DNA of 64,000 bases. Source: Thalassotalea psychrophila (lineage in GTDB: Bacteria > Pseudomonadota > Gammaproteobacteria > Enterobacterales > Alteromonadaceae). Numbering within the stretch: the first letter of the stretch is position 1; each line of letters begins with the position of its first letter. The notes below the pieces were generated by a model, which did no database searches, was not told the DNA's origin, and saw nothing but the letters and a program-made list of their open reading frames with translations. This document shows, piece by piece, positions 41,465-50,769 of the stretch. The position numbers and the translations under genes are program-made. The stretch is taken from the NCBI RefSeq assembly GCF_031583595.1, contig NZ_CP134145.1, positions 868,001 through 932,000 on the forward strand, written 5' to 3'.

Positions 41465-41592
41465 AATTTAGGTTCTTCTAAAGTTTATGCATTAGTAGTG
41501 AGTTTACCCTTAATTATATTTGTAAAAAAGTTATAATTAAATTTGATAGGATATAATCATATCTTAATACATTAAAACAAGTTAAAGGATGC

Positions 41593-42192
41593 GTGTTGAT
41601 TGAACTTGATAATACATTATTGGTTGGGAAGGGCGCTTTTCGAGAATGTTACCGCCACCCAGACAATAACGGCTTGTGTGTAAAAGTATTATTCCGACAG
41701 GATATTTACCAAAAAGCAATAAGAAGAGAAATTGAATATTACGAGCGTTTAATAAAACGAAACGTCGATTTTTCTATGCTGTCCCGTTATTACTCGGCAA
41801 CTGAAACAAATATTGGTCGAGCACATGTATACGAACTCATCTGTGATTCAGATGGACAAGTTTCACAGTCTTTAGAATATTATTTACAGTCTGAAGAGTT
41901 ATCAAAAAAGTATTTTGAAATAATTTTAATGTGTTTGAAAAACCTAAAAGAATATTTAATCAAACAGAAAATTTTGACTCTAACCTTATACCCAAGAAAC
42001 TTAGTTTTGCAATTAGTTGATGAACCAAAATTGGTTATAATTGATGATATTGGCAATACTGAATTTATTAGGTTTTCTGAATTTATTTCATACTTAGCTA
42101 TTAAAAAAGTAAATCGTAAATGGGGACGTTTTGTTGAATTTCTACAAATAAACTATCCTAACAACCCATTAATTGACAAAATTGAAGACTAA
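41593..42192 (+). CDS. YrbL-like kinase-fold protein (first copy)
   Basis: A 199-residue protein of the YrbL family (PhoP-regulated in Salmonella). A glycine-rich loop (LLVGKGAFRECYRHPDNN) precedes CVKVLF with the expected Lys, and IREIEYYE gives the helix Glu. The catalytic-loop position reads LTLYPRNLVL, keeping Asn but replacing the usual HRD Asp; the DFG equivalent is IIDDIGNTEF. It may therefore be a weak or non-canonical kinase. It starts with GTG, supported by aaagga 5-10 nt upstream, and heads a run of four surface-polysaccharide genes. Confidence 0.78.
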   Translation: MLIELDNTLLVGKGAFRECYRHPDNNGLCVKVLFRQDIYQKAIRREIEYYERLIKRNVDFSMLSRYYSATETNIGRAHVYELICDSDGQVSQSLEYYLQSEELSKKYFEIILMCLKNLKEYLIKQKILTLTLYPRNLVLQLVDEPKLVIIDDIGNTEFIRFSEFISYLAIKKVNRKWGRFVEFLQINYPNNPLIDKIED

Positions 42193-42207
42193 TTTAAAAG
42201 GGCACTT

Positions 42208-42606
42208 ATGCGAATTATAACTTTTGGTACTTTTGATGTGTTTCATGTTGGTCATGTCAATATTCTTGAGCGTGCGAAATTGCATGGAAGCCATCTTATT
42301 GTTGGTGTTTCATCTGATGCATTAAACATGTCTAAAAAACAGCGTTACCCTGTTTATACTGAAAACGACAGAACACATATCATCCGCTCTTTACGTTGTG
42401 TTGATGAGGTGTTTTTGGAAGAGTCACTTGAATTAAAAGCAGAATATATTAAACATTATAATGCTGACATTTTGATTATGGGCGATGATTGGGAAGGTAA
42501 GTTTGATCATCTAAAAGACATATGTGAAGTAGTTTATTTACCAAGAACACCATCAGTGTCGACTACTGAGATCATTGAAATTGTTAAAACTCATAGAGTT
42601 AGCTAA
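42208..42606 (+). CDS. TagD-like glycerol-3-phosphate cytidylyltransferase
   Basis: A 132-residue nucleotidyltransferase that would make CDP-glycerol from CTP and glycerol-3-phosphate. It has GTFDVFHVGHVNIL with the HxGH motif and a C-terminal SVSTTEII, the equivalent of the ISTT motif; length equals that of TagD. The relatives include ethanolamine-phosphate enzymes, so substrate is inferred from the next gene, a CDP-glycerol glycerophosphotransferase. Its stop overlaps the start of that gene. Confidence 0.88.
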   Translation: MRIITFGTFDVFHVGHVNILERAKLHGSHLIVGVSSDALNMSKKQRYPVYTENDRTHIIRSLRCVDEVFLEESLELKAEYIKHYNADILIMGDDWEGKFDHLKDICEVVYLPRTPSVSTTEIIEIVKTHRVS

Positions 42607-43637
42607 TGTTGGATTATAAGTTTCTATTTTATATAGAACAGAACTACTCTTTTGAAATATTACGCCCGTTACAAAGTGTTATGAAAGCTCATGGCTATTC
42701 TGTTGCATGGTTGGCTATTGGTAATGAAGTAAATATAAACTTATTTCATGCTGACGAAGAGGTGCTTAATGATATTCAATCTGCAATTGAATTTCAGCCC
42801 GATGCCTGTTTTGTTCCAGGGAATATAATTCCTAATTTCATCTCGGGTTTAAAGGTGCAAGTTTTTCATGGTCTGGAATGGAAGAAGAAAGGTCACTTTG
42901 TGATTCGTGGCTGTTTTGATTTGTATTGTACTCATGGACCTGCGACTACTGAAAGATTTAACCAGTTAGCGAATGAACACGGTTATTTTGATGTGGTTGA
43001 AACAGGTTGGCCAAAACTTGATCCTTTATTTACTACTGAGCCGTTTAAGCTTGATGTAAAAAATAAGCCGGTAATTTTATTCGCTCCGACATTTTCACCA
43101 AAACTTACTTGTGCTGGTGTTTTATTTGAACAAATAAAAAACTTAGTGAATAAACAAGACTGGCTTTGGCTTGCAAAATTTCATCCTAAAATGAACCCTG
43201 AACTAGTGCAATTATATCAAAGCATCGAATCTGATAATTTTAAAGTCATTGATACGTCTGATATAGCCTCTTTATTGCAAGTAGCAGAAGTTATGGTTTC
43301 GGATACTTCATCAGTAATTGGTGAATTTGCATTATTGAACAAACCTATTGTTAGCTTTAAAAACTCTGAACCAGGTAACTACCTGATTGATATTGATGAT
43401 CCTGTGTTATTAGAGGGTTCTATTGTAAATGCATTAACGCCTGCAGACGATCTTAAAGGTTATATTGCTGATTACGCAAGAGAACTTCATCCTTTAATCG
43501 ATGGGTTAGCATCTGAGCGGATATTAGCTGATGTTGTAGATAAATTGAATCATGGTATTCAAGCCAAACGGGACAAGCCACTGAACTTGTTTAGAAATTT
43601 AAAACTTCGAAAGCAATTACATTATTGGAAATGTTAA
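42606..43637 (+). CDS. CDP-glycerol glycerophosphotransferase family protein
   Basis: A 343-residue TagB/TagF-type enzyme, expected to transfer glycerol-phosphate from CDP-glycerol to a glycan. The family segments are QVFHGLEWKKKGHF, TGWPKLDPLF, and near the C-terminus VMVSDTSSVIGEFALLNKPI. No membrane helix is seen. The ATG shares a base with the preceding stop (TAATG). A second such gene is at 46729. Confidence 0.85.
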   Translation: MLDYKFLFYIEQNYSFEILRPLQSVMKAHGYSVAWLAIGNEVNINLFHADEEVLNDIQSAIEFQPDACFVPGNIIPNFISGLKVQVFHGLEWKKKGHFVIRGCFDLYCTHGPATTERFNQLANEHGYFDVVETGWPKLDPLFTTEPFKLDVKNKPVILFAPTFSPKLTCAGVLFEQIKNLVNKQDWLWLAKFHPKMNPELVQLYQSIESDNFKVIDTSDIASLLQVAEVMVSDTSSVIGEFALLNKPIVSFKNSEPGNYLIDIDDPVLLEGSIVNALTPADDLKGYIADYARELHPLIDGLASERILADVVDKLNHGIQAKRDKPLNLFRNLKLRKQLHYWKC

Positions 43638-43649
43638 TTAGGAATTATT

Positions 43650-44411
43650 ATGAGTCAAAAATTATCAGTATGTATTATTTGTAAAAATGAAGAAGATAAA
43701 ATAGAGCGATGTTTATCATCTTTAACATTTGCAGATGAAATTGTACTGCTAGACTCGGGCAGTAGCGATAAAACTTTAACCATAGCAAAAAAGTATACCG
43801 ATAAAATATATGTTCGTGAAGATTGGTTGGGCTTTGGAGAGCAGCGCAGACGAGCAGAAGAATTGGCGACTAATGATTGGATTTTAGCCATTGATGCTGA
43901 TGAAGTTGTTCCTGAAGCTTTGCAAATAGAAATTAAAACTTATATGCAATCAATTAATGCTAATGAAGTGTTGGTACTCAATCGATTAACAAGTTTCTGC
44001 GGAAAGTTTGTCCATCATAGTGGCTGGTACCCTGATCCTATCGTGCGCATCTATAATCGGACAAAATATCGATATAACGGAAACCTAGTCCATGAATCGG
44101 TAAGTTGTAAAGGCTCGAAAAAGATCCAATTAAAAGCAAACCTTATGCACTACACCTTTGATAATTTAAAAGACTATCTGGTCAAACGTTGTGGGTATGC
44201 CGAAGCATGGGCTGAAGAAAGATACAATAAGGGAAAAAAATCATCATCGATTAAAGCTGTGGCAGCTGGCCTATTTGCATTCATTCGACATTATGTTTTT
44301 TATCGCGGATTTTTAGACGGTAGAACAGGCTTTTTAATTTCAGTAATTCAAATGCAATATACGTTTAATAAATACATGTTACTTGTATTGAAAAATGACC
44401 AAAATAGATAA
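43650..44411 (+). CDS. family 2 glycosyltransferase, WaaE-like
   Basis: A 253-residue GT2 enzyme. It begins LSVCIICKNEEDKIERCLSS and has the DxD-type LAIDADEVVPE; the C-terminal region (HYVFYRGFLDGRTGFLIS) resembles the membrane-associated end of the GT2 at 33921, so the two are paralogues. It is 12 bp downstream of the CDP-glycerol transferase and closes the four-gene unit. Confidence 0.87.
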   Translation: MSQKLSVCIICKNEEDKIERCLSSLTFADEIVLLDSGSSDKTLTIAKKYTDKIYVREDWLGFGEQRRRAEELATNDWILAIDADEVVPEALQIEIKTYMQSINANEVLVLNRLTSFCGKFVHHSGWYPDPIVRIYNRTKYRYNGNLVHESVSCKGSKKIQLKANLMHYTFDNLKDYLVKRCGYAEAWAEERYNKGKKSSSIKAVAAGLFAFIRHYVFYRGFLDGRTGFLISVIQMQYTFNKYMLLVLKNDQNR

Positions 44412-44467
44412 CCCATTAATTGAGGTACCTGTACATAGGGTTGCTTAATTAATTGAATGCGGAGATA

Positions 44468-45922
44468 TTAATATCTAAATGCAAGACTTGCTCGCAAGAA
44501 CTGATCCCCTAAAATATCTTTACCTATATGCAGTTTACTCGTGTAAAAATAGCTTTTATACGCATTATTCAATGTGAATTCTAGCTCATGTGAACGTTTG
44601 TAACTATTCTTAGGTGGTAGAAAATTATTCTCAGCTGTTTCTATATCGGCTGTTCGATACATAATTTGTAATTGCGATTTCTGATCAATATTATAATCGA
44701 TTCGTAAACTCCAAGATGTACCACCGTTTTCTTCATCTGCTGGCTTTATATCACCCCACCAATGGCCCATTCTAGTGCCATCGTTTGTATAGCCATCATT
44801 ATAAATAAAGTGGGTATACCATTTATGCATAAAGTTTGCGTGTTCAACATTTAAAGATATAGTTTCAGTTAAATAAGGAAAAAATAAACCGTAATTTAAA
44901 GCTATGTTGCCTAAGGCTGTATTTTTATGTTGTTTTGTATCTTCCCCTGCATATTCATGATAAAAACTCATTGGCATTTCAAATAACCTAAAATCAAATT
45001 TATTGGTAATAGAAGCCATTTGATTGCCAACTTCGGAGTCTCGATCACAATTACTCTGTCCTTCGCCACAGTTATCGCTACTAGCTGGATCTTTGATAGC
45101 ATTCCATACATCATCAAATGAAATGCTTCTATCACCACCGCCGAACATTAATGTTCGATTAAAGCCAATAGTCCAAAAATCAAGTGGCTGTAAACTACCA
45201 TGCATGGTAATAAAACCTACCTCGCCACTGGTAAAACCATCGTCAAATAAGATATTTTCTGTATCATCAAGTAAGCCTACTGACATTTCATAGCGAATAT
45301 TCATCCAATCGAAAGGGGTTGGGTTACTAATGGTAACATTAATAGGTGGCTTAGCTTGAGTAGACAGTAATAACGCACCGTCTTGATGCGGTGACAACCA
45401 GTGCTCTTTATAGCCAACATCAACTTGCAACCAATCAAAGCCGAAGCTTAAATAGCTATGGTTTGGAATAAAGTCACCATCTTCATAAAAAGTACCGCCA
45501 ACGTTAGCAATTATATACTTATTTACTTGCCAAAATGCAGCAGCAGAAACTTGATAATGACTGTCTATTTGCTGTCCACGAGCATTTGCTAATGTCTGAT
45601 TTTCTTCAAAAGAGTTCGCGCCAGAAAAATTAAAGTGTGTGATTGATGCCTGCTTTTTATATCTTTTTAAATAACTATTGATCCTATAGTGTAAAACTGG
45701 ATGAGATTCTTCTATCTTAGATAGGTATTCTAATACTGTTGCCGCATGATATGGCTTATTCAATACCGGCATTTTGGCCAAACTTGCCAACCGCTCTATT
45801 TCTAGCTCTATTAGGGGATCTGTTTTTAGTGGTAAATAGGGAGAAACGCCGCCTGCAAAAACAGATGCGCTAAAAAACGAGCATGTGAAAATAATTTTTT
45901 TTAGTAATTTGAAAAGTATCAA
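44468..45922 (-). CDS. wzi: capsule assembly Wzi family outer-membrane protein
   Basis: A 484-residue protein of the Wzi family, an 18-stranded barrel which in E. coli fixes capsule to the surface. A signal peptide (LLKKIIFTCSFFSASVFAGG) leads into an N-terminal helical segment (LIELEIERLASLAKMPV) then long alternating strands, ending in an aromatic residue (LAFRY). The family segment KEHWLSPHQDGALLLSTQAKP is present. I prefer a TTG start at 45922, 12 nt behind ggag, over the longer frame from 45973, because it places the signal peptide at the N-terminus. Confidence 0.82.
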   Translation of the reverse strand: MILFKLLKKIIFTCSFFSASVFAGGVSPYLPLKTDPLIELEIERLASLAKMPVLNKPYHAATVLEYLSKIEESHPVLHYRINSYLKRYKKQASITHFNFSGANSFEENQTLANARGQQIDSHYQVSAAAFWQVNKYIIANVGGTFYEDGDFIPNHSYLSFGFDWLQVDVGYKEHWLSPHQDGALLLSTQAKPPINVTISNPTPFDWMNIRYEMSVGLLDDTENILFDDGFTSGEVGFITMHGSLQPLDFWTIGFNRTLMFGGGDRSISFDDVWNAIKDPASSDNCGEGQSNCDRDSEVGNQMASITNKFDFRLFEMPMSFYHEYAGEDTKQHKNTALGNIALNYGLFFPYLTETISLNVEHANFMHKWYTHFIYNDGYTNDGTRMGHWWGDIKPADEENGGTSWSLRIDYNIDQKSQLQIMYRTADIETAENNFLPPKNSYKRSHELEFTLNNAYKSYFYTSKLHIGKDILGDQFLRASLAFRY

Positions 45923-46107
45923 GTACGGAACTCCAGAATCGCTTATATAATTTTTTGCTTGATAAGTTAACAATTATAGTGAGTTATTTTTATAAAGTAC
46001 TGTTTTTTTGGTTATTTATTCTATTATTTTATGTTCGCATTAGGAGTTTGTTTGCATTTATATTATATTGGGAGACTGTTGCTAGGTATTCAGTAAAAAT
46101 ATTTATT

Positions 46108-46737
46108 ATGTTAATTATCGATAAAGAACTATTTGTTGGGAAAGGGTTTCATCGAGAGTGTTATCAGCACCCACAGGACCATACAAAATGTCTCAAAATA
46201 ACTTTCAAGCAACCAAAGAAAGGAGGGAAAAAAGGAGTTGCGAAAGCACTAAAGAGAGAAGTGGACCAGTATAAAATTTTAAATAAAAGAATTACTGATT
46301 GGAGTATGCTTTCTAATTATTATGGCGAACAAGAAACTAACTTAGGCAAGTGTAGTGTGTTTGAATTAATTAGAGATGATAACGGTCAAGTATCTAGAAG
46401 TTTAGAGCAGTATTTACTAGAGCCAAACCTAACTGAAACCGAACTAATTCAAATTAAACAATGTATCCCATTACTTAAAGCTTACCTTATTAAAAATAAC
46501 ATTATTACGCAAAAAATTCTTGCTAGAAATATTGTTTTTCAACGTTCCAATACACCTTTTCTGGTAATAATTGACGATATTGGTAACTCAGATTTTCTTC
46601 CTTTAGCTAACTATGTAAAAACCGTTGGGGAGAAAAAAATAAACAGAATATTCTCCCGTTTTATTAAGCATTTAAAAAATACCTATATTACAGAGCGATC
46701 TCCCAAGAAAGTTAATGAAATGCTACGCTCATTGTAG
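46108..46737 (+). CDS. YrbL-like kinase-fold protein (second copy)
   Basis: A 209-residue paralogue of the protein at 41593. It shows LFVGKGFHRECYQHPQDH, CLKITF, and IIDDIGNSDFLPLANYV, but the catalytic-loop position reads QKILARNIVF, again lacking the HRD Asp while keeping the Asn. The frame is open upstream to 45955 and would add a hydrophobic 51-residue stretch; the ATG at 46108 is chosen because it aligns with the start of the other copy. It ends overlapping the end of the next gene on the opposite strand. Confidence 0.78.
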   Translation: MLIIDKELFVGKGFHRECYQHPQDHTKCLKITFKQPKKGGKKGVAKALKREVDQYKILNKRITDWSMLSNYYGEQETNLGKCSVFELIRDDNGQVSRSLEQYLLEPNLTETELIQIKQCIPLLKAYLIKNNIITQKILARNIVFQRSNTPFLVIIDDIGNSDFLPLANYVKTVGEKKINRIFSRFIKHLKNTYITERSPKKVNEMLRSL

Positions 46738-47808
46738 TTTTTTTCCATTAAAGTCATTTAGATAATCAACAACTCTTTTGCTTGCTTTACCATCAGTACT
46801 GCCAACGAATTTTTCACAAAAATCATTTTTTATATTTATGTCAGAGCCTGCTAGGGATAATTTTTTATCAATGGCAGTTTTTAGGTGTTTAAAATGTAAT
46901 ACTGGCTCTGAAATCTGTTCGTAGAATAAGAAATCATCGCTCATTCTTTTAAAGTATCTGTACTTCAATGGGCCTCTATAATTCCATTTTAGTTTTAAAA
47001 ATTTACATAAAATTATTGGTTTATTTAGAGATAAAAACTCTAAAATTGTCGAAGAGGTGTCACTTACTAATATATCACTACTCTTCATGAATGGAATAAT
47101 ATTAAACTCTATTTCTTGTGACAGATAAACATTGTCAAATTGAGACCAAGTTAATAATTTATCCTTGTGTTTTTTATATTTTTCTTGGCTTAAAGAAAAC
47201 TGATGAGGCTTGATTAATATATTATAGTCACTAAATACACTCGGCCAGTTATCAGGAAACTTTTCCAGGCTACTAGGATTAAATGTGGGAGCATAAAGTA
47301 TTGTTTTTTTATTTGGATCTAAACCTAATTTTATTAAATCTAGTCCTTGCTCGGTATGATTAAAAAGAGGATCTAATTTACTGTAACCCACATCAACAAA
47401 ATGATCCTTAGGGAACAAGCTTTCTAGTTTTTTTAATCTAAACTGTCCTTCAACAAACCTAACTGTCATTGAAGTGTTTGATATACCGTAATAGGCTCTT
47501 TTAGGACCAATACCATGACCAAGTTGCGCTGATTTTGTGAATTTGTGCAATACTTTTAAGAATTTATATCGATTTCCAAAAATAACCCAATCAATAGTCT
47601 TATCCTTATAAATATCTAAAGCCTTTTCACTCGACTCAACCCAAGTGGTCGTCAGGTTATATTGATCAATAATCTTATTTTGTAAATCATCATTATTACT
47701 AAAATAGAATACAAAAGTCACTTCGTGACCTTTTTGTATCAACTCTTGATAAACAGGTAAATAACCAGGCAGATAATATAAGTGTCTTACATCAAAAATG
47801 ACTTTCAT
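46729..47808 (-). CDS. CDP-glycerol glycerophosphotransferase family protein
   Basis: A 359-residue TagB-type enzyme, paralogous in fold to the one at 42606 but distant in sequence. It has AQLGHGIGPKRAYYG, FVDVGYSKLDPLFN, LIKPHQFS and SDILVSDTSSTILEFLSLNK, covering the nucleotide-binding half. Substrate inferred. It is 14 bp downstream of the SH3 gene (ygiM-like) and overlaps the 3' end of the YrbL-like gene by nine bases. Confidence 0.83.
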   Translation of the reverse strand: MKVIFDVRHLYYLPGYLPVYQELIQKGHEVTFVFYFSNNDDLQNKIIDQYNLTTTWVESSEKALDIYKDKTIDWVIFGNRYKFLKVLHKFTKSAQLGHGIGPKRAYYGISNTSMTVRFVEGQFRLKKLESLFPKDHFVDVGYSKLDPLFNHTEQGLDLIKLGLDPNKKTILYAPTFNPSSLEKFPDNWPSVFSDYNILIKPHQFSLSQEKYKKHKDKLLTWSQFDNVYLSQEIEFNIIPFMKSSDILVSDTSSTILEFLSLNKPIILCKFLKLKWNYRGPLKYRYFKRMSDDFLFYEQISEPVLHFKHLKTAIDKKLSLAGSDINIKNDFCEKFVGSTDGKASKRVVDYLNDFNGKKLQ

Positions 47809-47822
47809 AATATTTTAAGCAC

Positions 47823-48416
47823 TTATCCCCAAGAAGAGTAGTTGCTCTTCCGGCTAGCAAATCTAGGTAATATTAACCCAAGGATTAACCCCAGAACTAA
47901 AACTCCTGCACCATAAGTAAACCAAGTAAGCTTTATATCTAAATCTTTTTCATCTAACTCGCTGCTTACTTGCTCAAACTTTTGGGTGGTTTCTTTATTT
48001 TCTTTTGTTATTTGTAAGTTCTGCTGCTTTAAAGTATTGAGTTGTTTGTTGGTTTCACTCATTTTGCTTTGTAGGTTACCAAGTTGTGCTGTTTTGTCGG
48101 CTAATTCTTCATTGAGCTCGGCTAATACAACTCGTAATCCTGGTGTGGCAGATATATATTTAGCATCTACCCAGCCTTTGCGATTCTGCACATCTTGTAC
48201 TTGTTGGTACTCATTTTCGACAGCACCTAACAATTGTACTTCTTCACCAGCGTTAATGCTGCCTAGAATACGGTACTGAGTGCCAGGCCCTGAATGAAAG
48301 TAGATAAATAAATCATCACTAATAAATGCTGTTTTATTTTCAAGACTTTCTTGTGCTATTGCTGAGCAAGAAATTGTAAGGATCAATAGGCTAATTATTT
48401 TTTGAATAGTGTTCAT
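47823..48416 (-). CDS. ygiM: TIGR04211 family SH3 domain protein (YgiM-like)
   Basis: A 197-residue envelope protein. A signal peptide (MNTIQKIISLLILTISCSAIA) is followed by an SH3b domain (about 28-90; FHSGPGTQYRILGSINAG, RKGWVDAKYI), a coiled-coil (about 95-155, KTAQLGNLQSKMSETNKQLN) and a C-terminal membrane helix (WFTYGAGVLVLGLILGLI). This is the domain order of YgiM. Function unknown; a periplasmic role at the cell wall is inferred. In E. coli ygiM neighbours cca; here they are separated by about 17 kb. Confidence 0.92.
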   Translation of the reverse strand: MNTIQKIISLLILTISCSAIAQESLENKTAFISDDLFIYFHSGPGTQYRILGSINAGEEVQLLGAVENEYQQVQDVQNRKGWVDAKYISATPGLRVVLAELNEELADKTAQLGNLQSKMSETNKQLNTLKQQNLQITKENKETTQKFEQVSSELDEKDLDIKLTWFTYGAGVLVLGLILGLILPRFASRKSNYSSWG

Positions 48417-48647
48417 TACTGACTTCTAAATGATGGTAAAAAATACGGTAATTATTAACTTTAAATATTAGGTGTTTGTGCAAGGGATAGCAAGATTAAC
48501 TCACTGCATCGGTGCTTATTTTTTGATTTAATTAGTAATTATATTGGTGTAATTGAAAAATTGTTCAATTTTTGATTGAAAGGCTTATCAAGCTTTTGTA
48601 TGGTTAACAATTGACTAACTATATTATGAGAATGTAAACACACTTTA

Positions 48648-50150
48648 ATGGACACTGAAATAGAACTGAAATATTTAGTTTTAGGTGACAATATACCTGC
48701 TGTTATTACTAACCTTTTAACCCAATTAAAACATCCGTTTTCTTGCGAAACTAAAACTCTTGCTAACTGTTATTTTGACACCCCAGACTTAGCGCTCAGA
48801 AAGGCTGACATTGGCTTGCGTATTCGCCAAAATAATAAAGGTGAAATTGAGCAAACAATTAAAACTGCAGGAGTTACTGTTGGTGGATTGCATCAGCGAC
48901 CCGAATATAATATTACTTTAGAGTCTGCCGATGTTAATTTAACTTTATTTAACCAAGAAATATGGCCAACTGGTTTTGATGTTAAATCAGTGCAAGAACA
49001 ACTCTCGCCATTGTTTGAAACTAACTTTAAGCGTATGACTTGGTTAATCACTATGCCTGATAACAGTCAAATCGAGCTAGCATTTGATCAAGGTGAAGTT
49101 CGCTCAAGTCAGAGTAGCGAGGCTATTAATGAAATAGAGTTAGAGTTAGTTAGTGGCAATGAAAATTCAATTTTTACTCTTGCTCATTCGCTAATATCTG
49201 TAATTGAAATACGACCTGGTACTTTAAGTAAAGCGGCAAGGGGATACGGTTTAGTGTTTGGCCGAACGGAATCTCATATTAGTAGTGGTAGTACAGTGTT
49301 AGTCATTGAAAATGGCATGACTATATCTGAGTCATTTAAAGCCGGATTTAGTGAATGTTTAACACAACTACAGCAGTTGGTGAGTCAATTTGTTACTAAA
49401 CAAAACTTACAAGTATTGAAAGAAATATCAGATACTTTGGCTCTAGCTAGACATGGACTCTGGTTATATAAAGATTATTTACCAAGCGATAAATCTGATT
49501 CGATCCGTAAGCAAATTAAAGCCGTTTTAGCTGAATTAGTTTGGGTTGAACCAGCATTACAAATCCGAGAATTAACCACTAAGAAAGGCAATTACAGGAA
49601 AAAAATTGAGTACAGTAAAAGTCTTTTAGCCGAGCTTAAAAATGAAAAGCATCAATTGATAGACTTTCAACAAATGCTTAAATTACTTCATGCCGAAGCG
49701 TTCAATAAATTACAATTAAGTATGTTGGAGTTTATTTTGAATGACCTAGACGAAGTGCATTCAACTGAGCTTTTAGATTTAGCGCCCAGTTGGCTTTCGT
49801 TAAATTTAGATACATTAGATAAAGCTATTCATCGAGATAAACCATTAACGTCTGCTGAATATATTGAAAATCACCATTTAATTATTAGAAGTTTATTAAC
49901 CGGTAGTTGGTTTGGTGGTTTATACAGTGTTGATAAACGAATGGACTTTAGAGGGCCTTGGTTAGACATTCATTTAGGTATAGATGAGCTTGAAACATTG
50001 ACTTTATTAAAGGGGCATCTGCAACAAAGTAGTGAAGATATTCCACAAAAACTTGTATGCTGGTTAGATGATAAAGTTGAAAATTTGCTATGTGCCTTAG
50101 AGCACTGTAAGGCGGCAGCGTTAAACTTACAGCCTTACTGGTTAAAATAG
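48648..50150 (+). CDS. ygiF: CYTH and CHAD domain inorganic triphosphatase (YgiF-like)
   Basis: A 500-residue enzyme. The N-terminal CYTH domain starts with MDTEIELKYLVLG, where ExExK coordinates metal, and contains LADIGLRIR-type arginine-rich strands (RKADIGLRIRQNN); the E. coli homologue hydrolyses tripolyphosphate. Residues about 225-500 form a helical CHAD domain (RHGLWLYKDYLPSD), believed to bind polyphosphate. In E. coli ygiF directly precedes glnE; here the yjf locus lies between them. Confidence 0.92.
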   Translation: MDTEIELKYLVLGDNIPAVITNLLTQLKHPFSCETKTLANCYFDTPDLALRKADIGLRIRQNNKGEIEQTIKTAGVTVGGLHQRPEYNITLESADVNLTLFNQEIWPTGFDVKSVQEQLSPLFETNFKRMTWLITMPDNSQIELAFDQGEVRSSQSSEAINEIELELVSGNENSIFTLAHSLISVIEIRPGTLSKAARGYGLVFGRTESHISSGSTVLVIENGMTISESFKAGFSECLTQLQQLVSQFVTKQNLQVLKEISDTLALARHGLWLYKDYLPSDKSDSIRKQIKAVLAELVWVEPALQIRELTTKKGNYRKKIEYSKSLLAELKNEKHQLIDFQQMLKLLHAEAFNKLQLSMLEFILNDLDEVHSTELLDLAPSWLSLNLDTLDKAIHRDKPLTSAEYIENHHLIIRSLLTGSWFGGLYSVDKRMDFRGPWLDIHLGIDELETLTLLKGHLQQSSEDIPQKLVCWLDDKVENLLCALEHCKAAALNLQPYWLK

Positions 50151-50209
50151 TTTAAAGCGTCATTTACATAGAAAATCTGGATCAACCTGCTATTAAATCA
50201 GCTAAAAAT

Positions 50210-50686
50210 TTAGCTGATTTTTTCTAAAACTTTTACTAAAGAATCTACTTTTCTTTCAAGCATTTTATTGCGCTCGATTATCTCCGCGTTTTGTTTACGC
50301 AGCTCACGATTTCGAACATCTGTATTTGAAAATCCAATGAATGAACCTAGCACTTTAGTAACAATAAAACCCACTAAACCAAAGCCGATATAAAACATTA
50401 AAGTAGCAATGATTTTTCCGCCTGTAGATACAGGATGGAAATCACCGTAGCCAATAGTGCTAGCGGTCATTTGTAAGGTCCAAAAAGCTTCATAAAACGT
50501 GGTTATGTTGGCATCGACATGAGCACTTTCAAAATGTAACAAGGCGCCAGAGAACAGGAACATTATTACGTATAAAATGGCAAAGGCCATGCCGATAAGG
50601 TAACTGTTATGATAATTTTTAACGCCGAATTCATCGACTTTATAAAAACGTGCTTTGCGGATAATAACTAGCATAAAAATTGACAC
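50210..50686 (-). CDS. two-helix potassium channel family protein
   Basis: A 158-residue protein with two membrane helices around a selectivity filter TIGYGDFHPVSTGGK, the Ion_trans_2 signature, and a C-terminal coiled-coil (NRELRKQNAEIIERNKMLER). It should form a tetrameric K+ channel. It is the last gene in the series starting at 52966, separated from the RHH gene by about 80 bp. Confidence 0.87.
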   Translation of the reverse strand: MSIFMLVIIRKARFYKVDEFGVKNYHNSYLIGMAFAILYVIMFLFSGALLHFESAHVDANITTFYEAFWTLQMTASTIGYGDFHPVSTGGKIIATLMFYIGFGLVGFIVTKVLGSFIGFSNTDVRNRELRKQNAEIIERNKMLERKVDSLVKVLEKIS

Positions 50687-50769
50687 TCTTTAAACTGACT
50701 AATACCTGCTTATTCTACCTTTATAAGTTGAAAAATGTAGTAACGAGTTGTAATCAATTAACGATAGGT

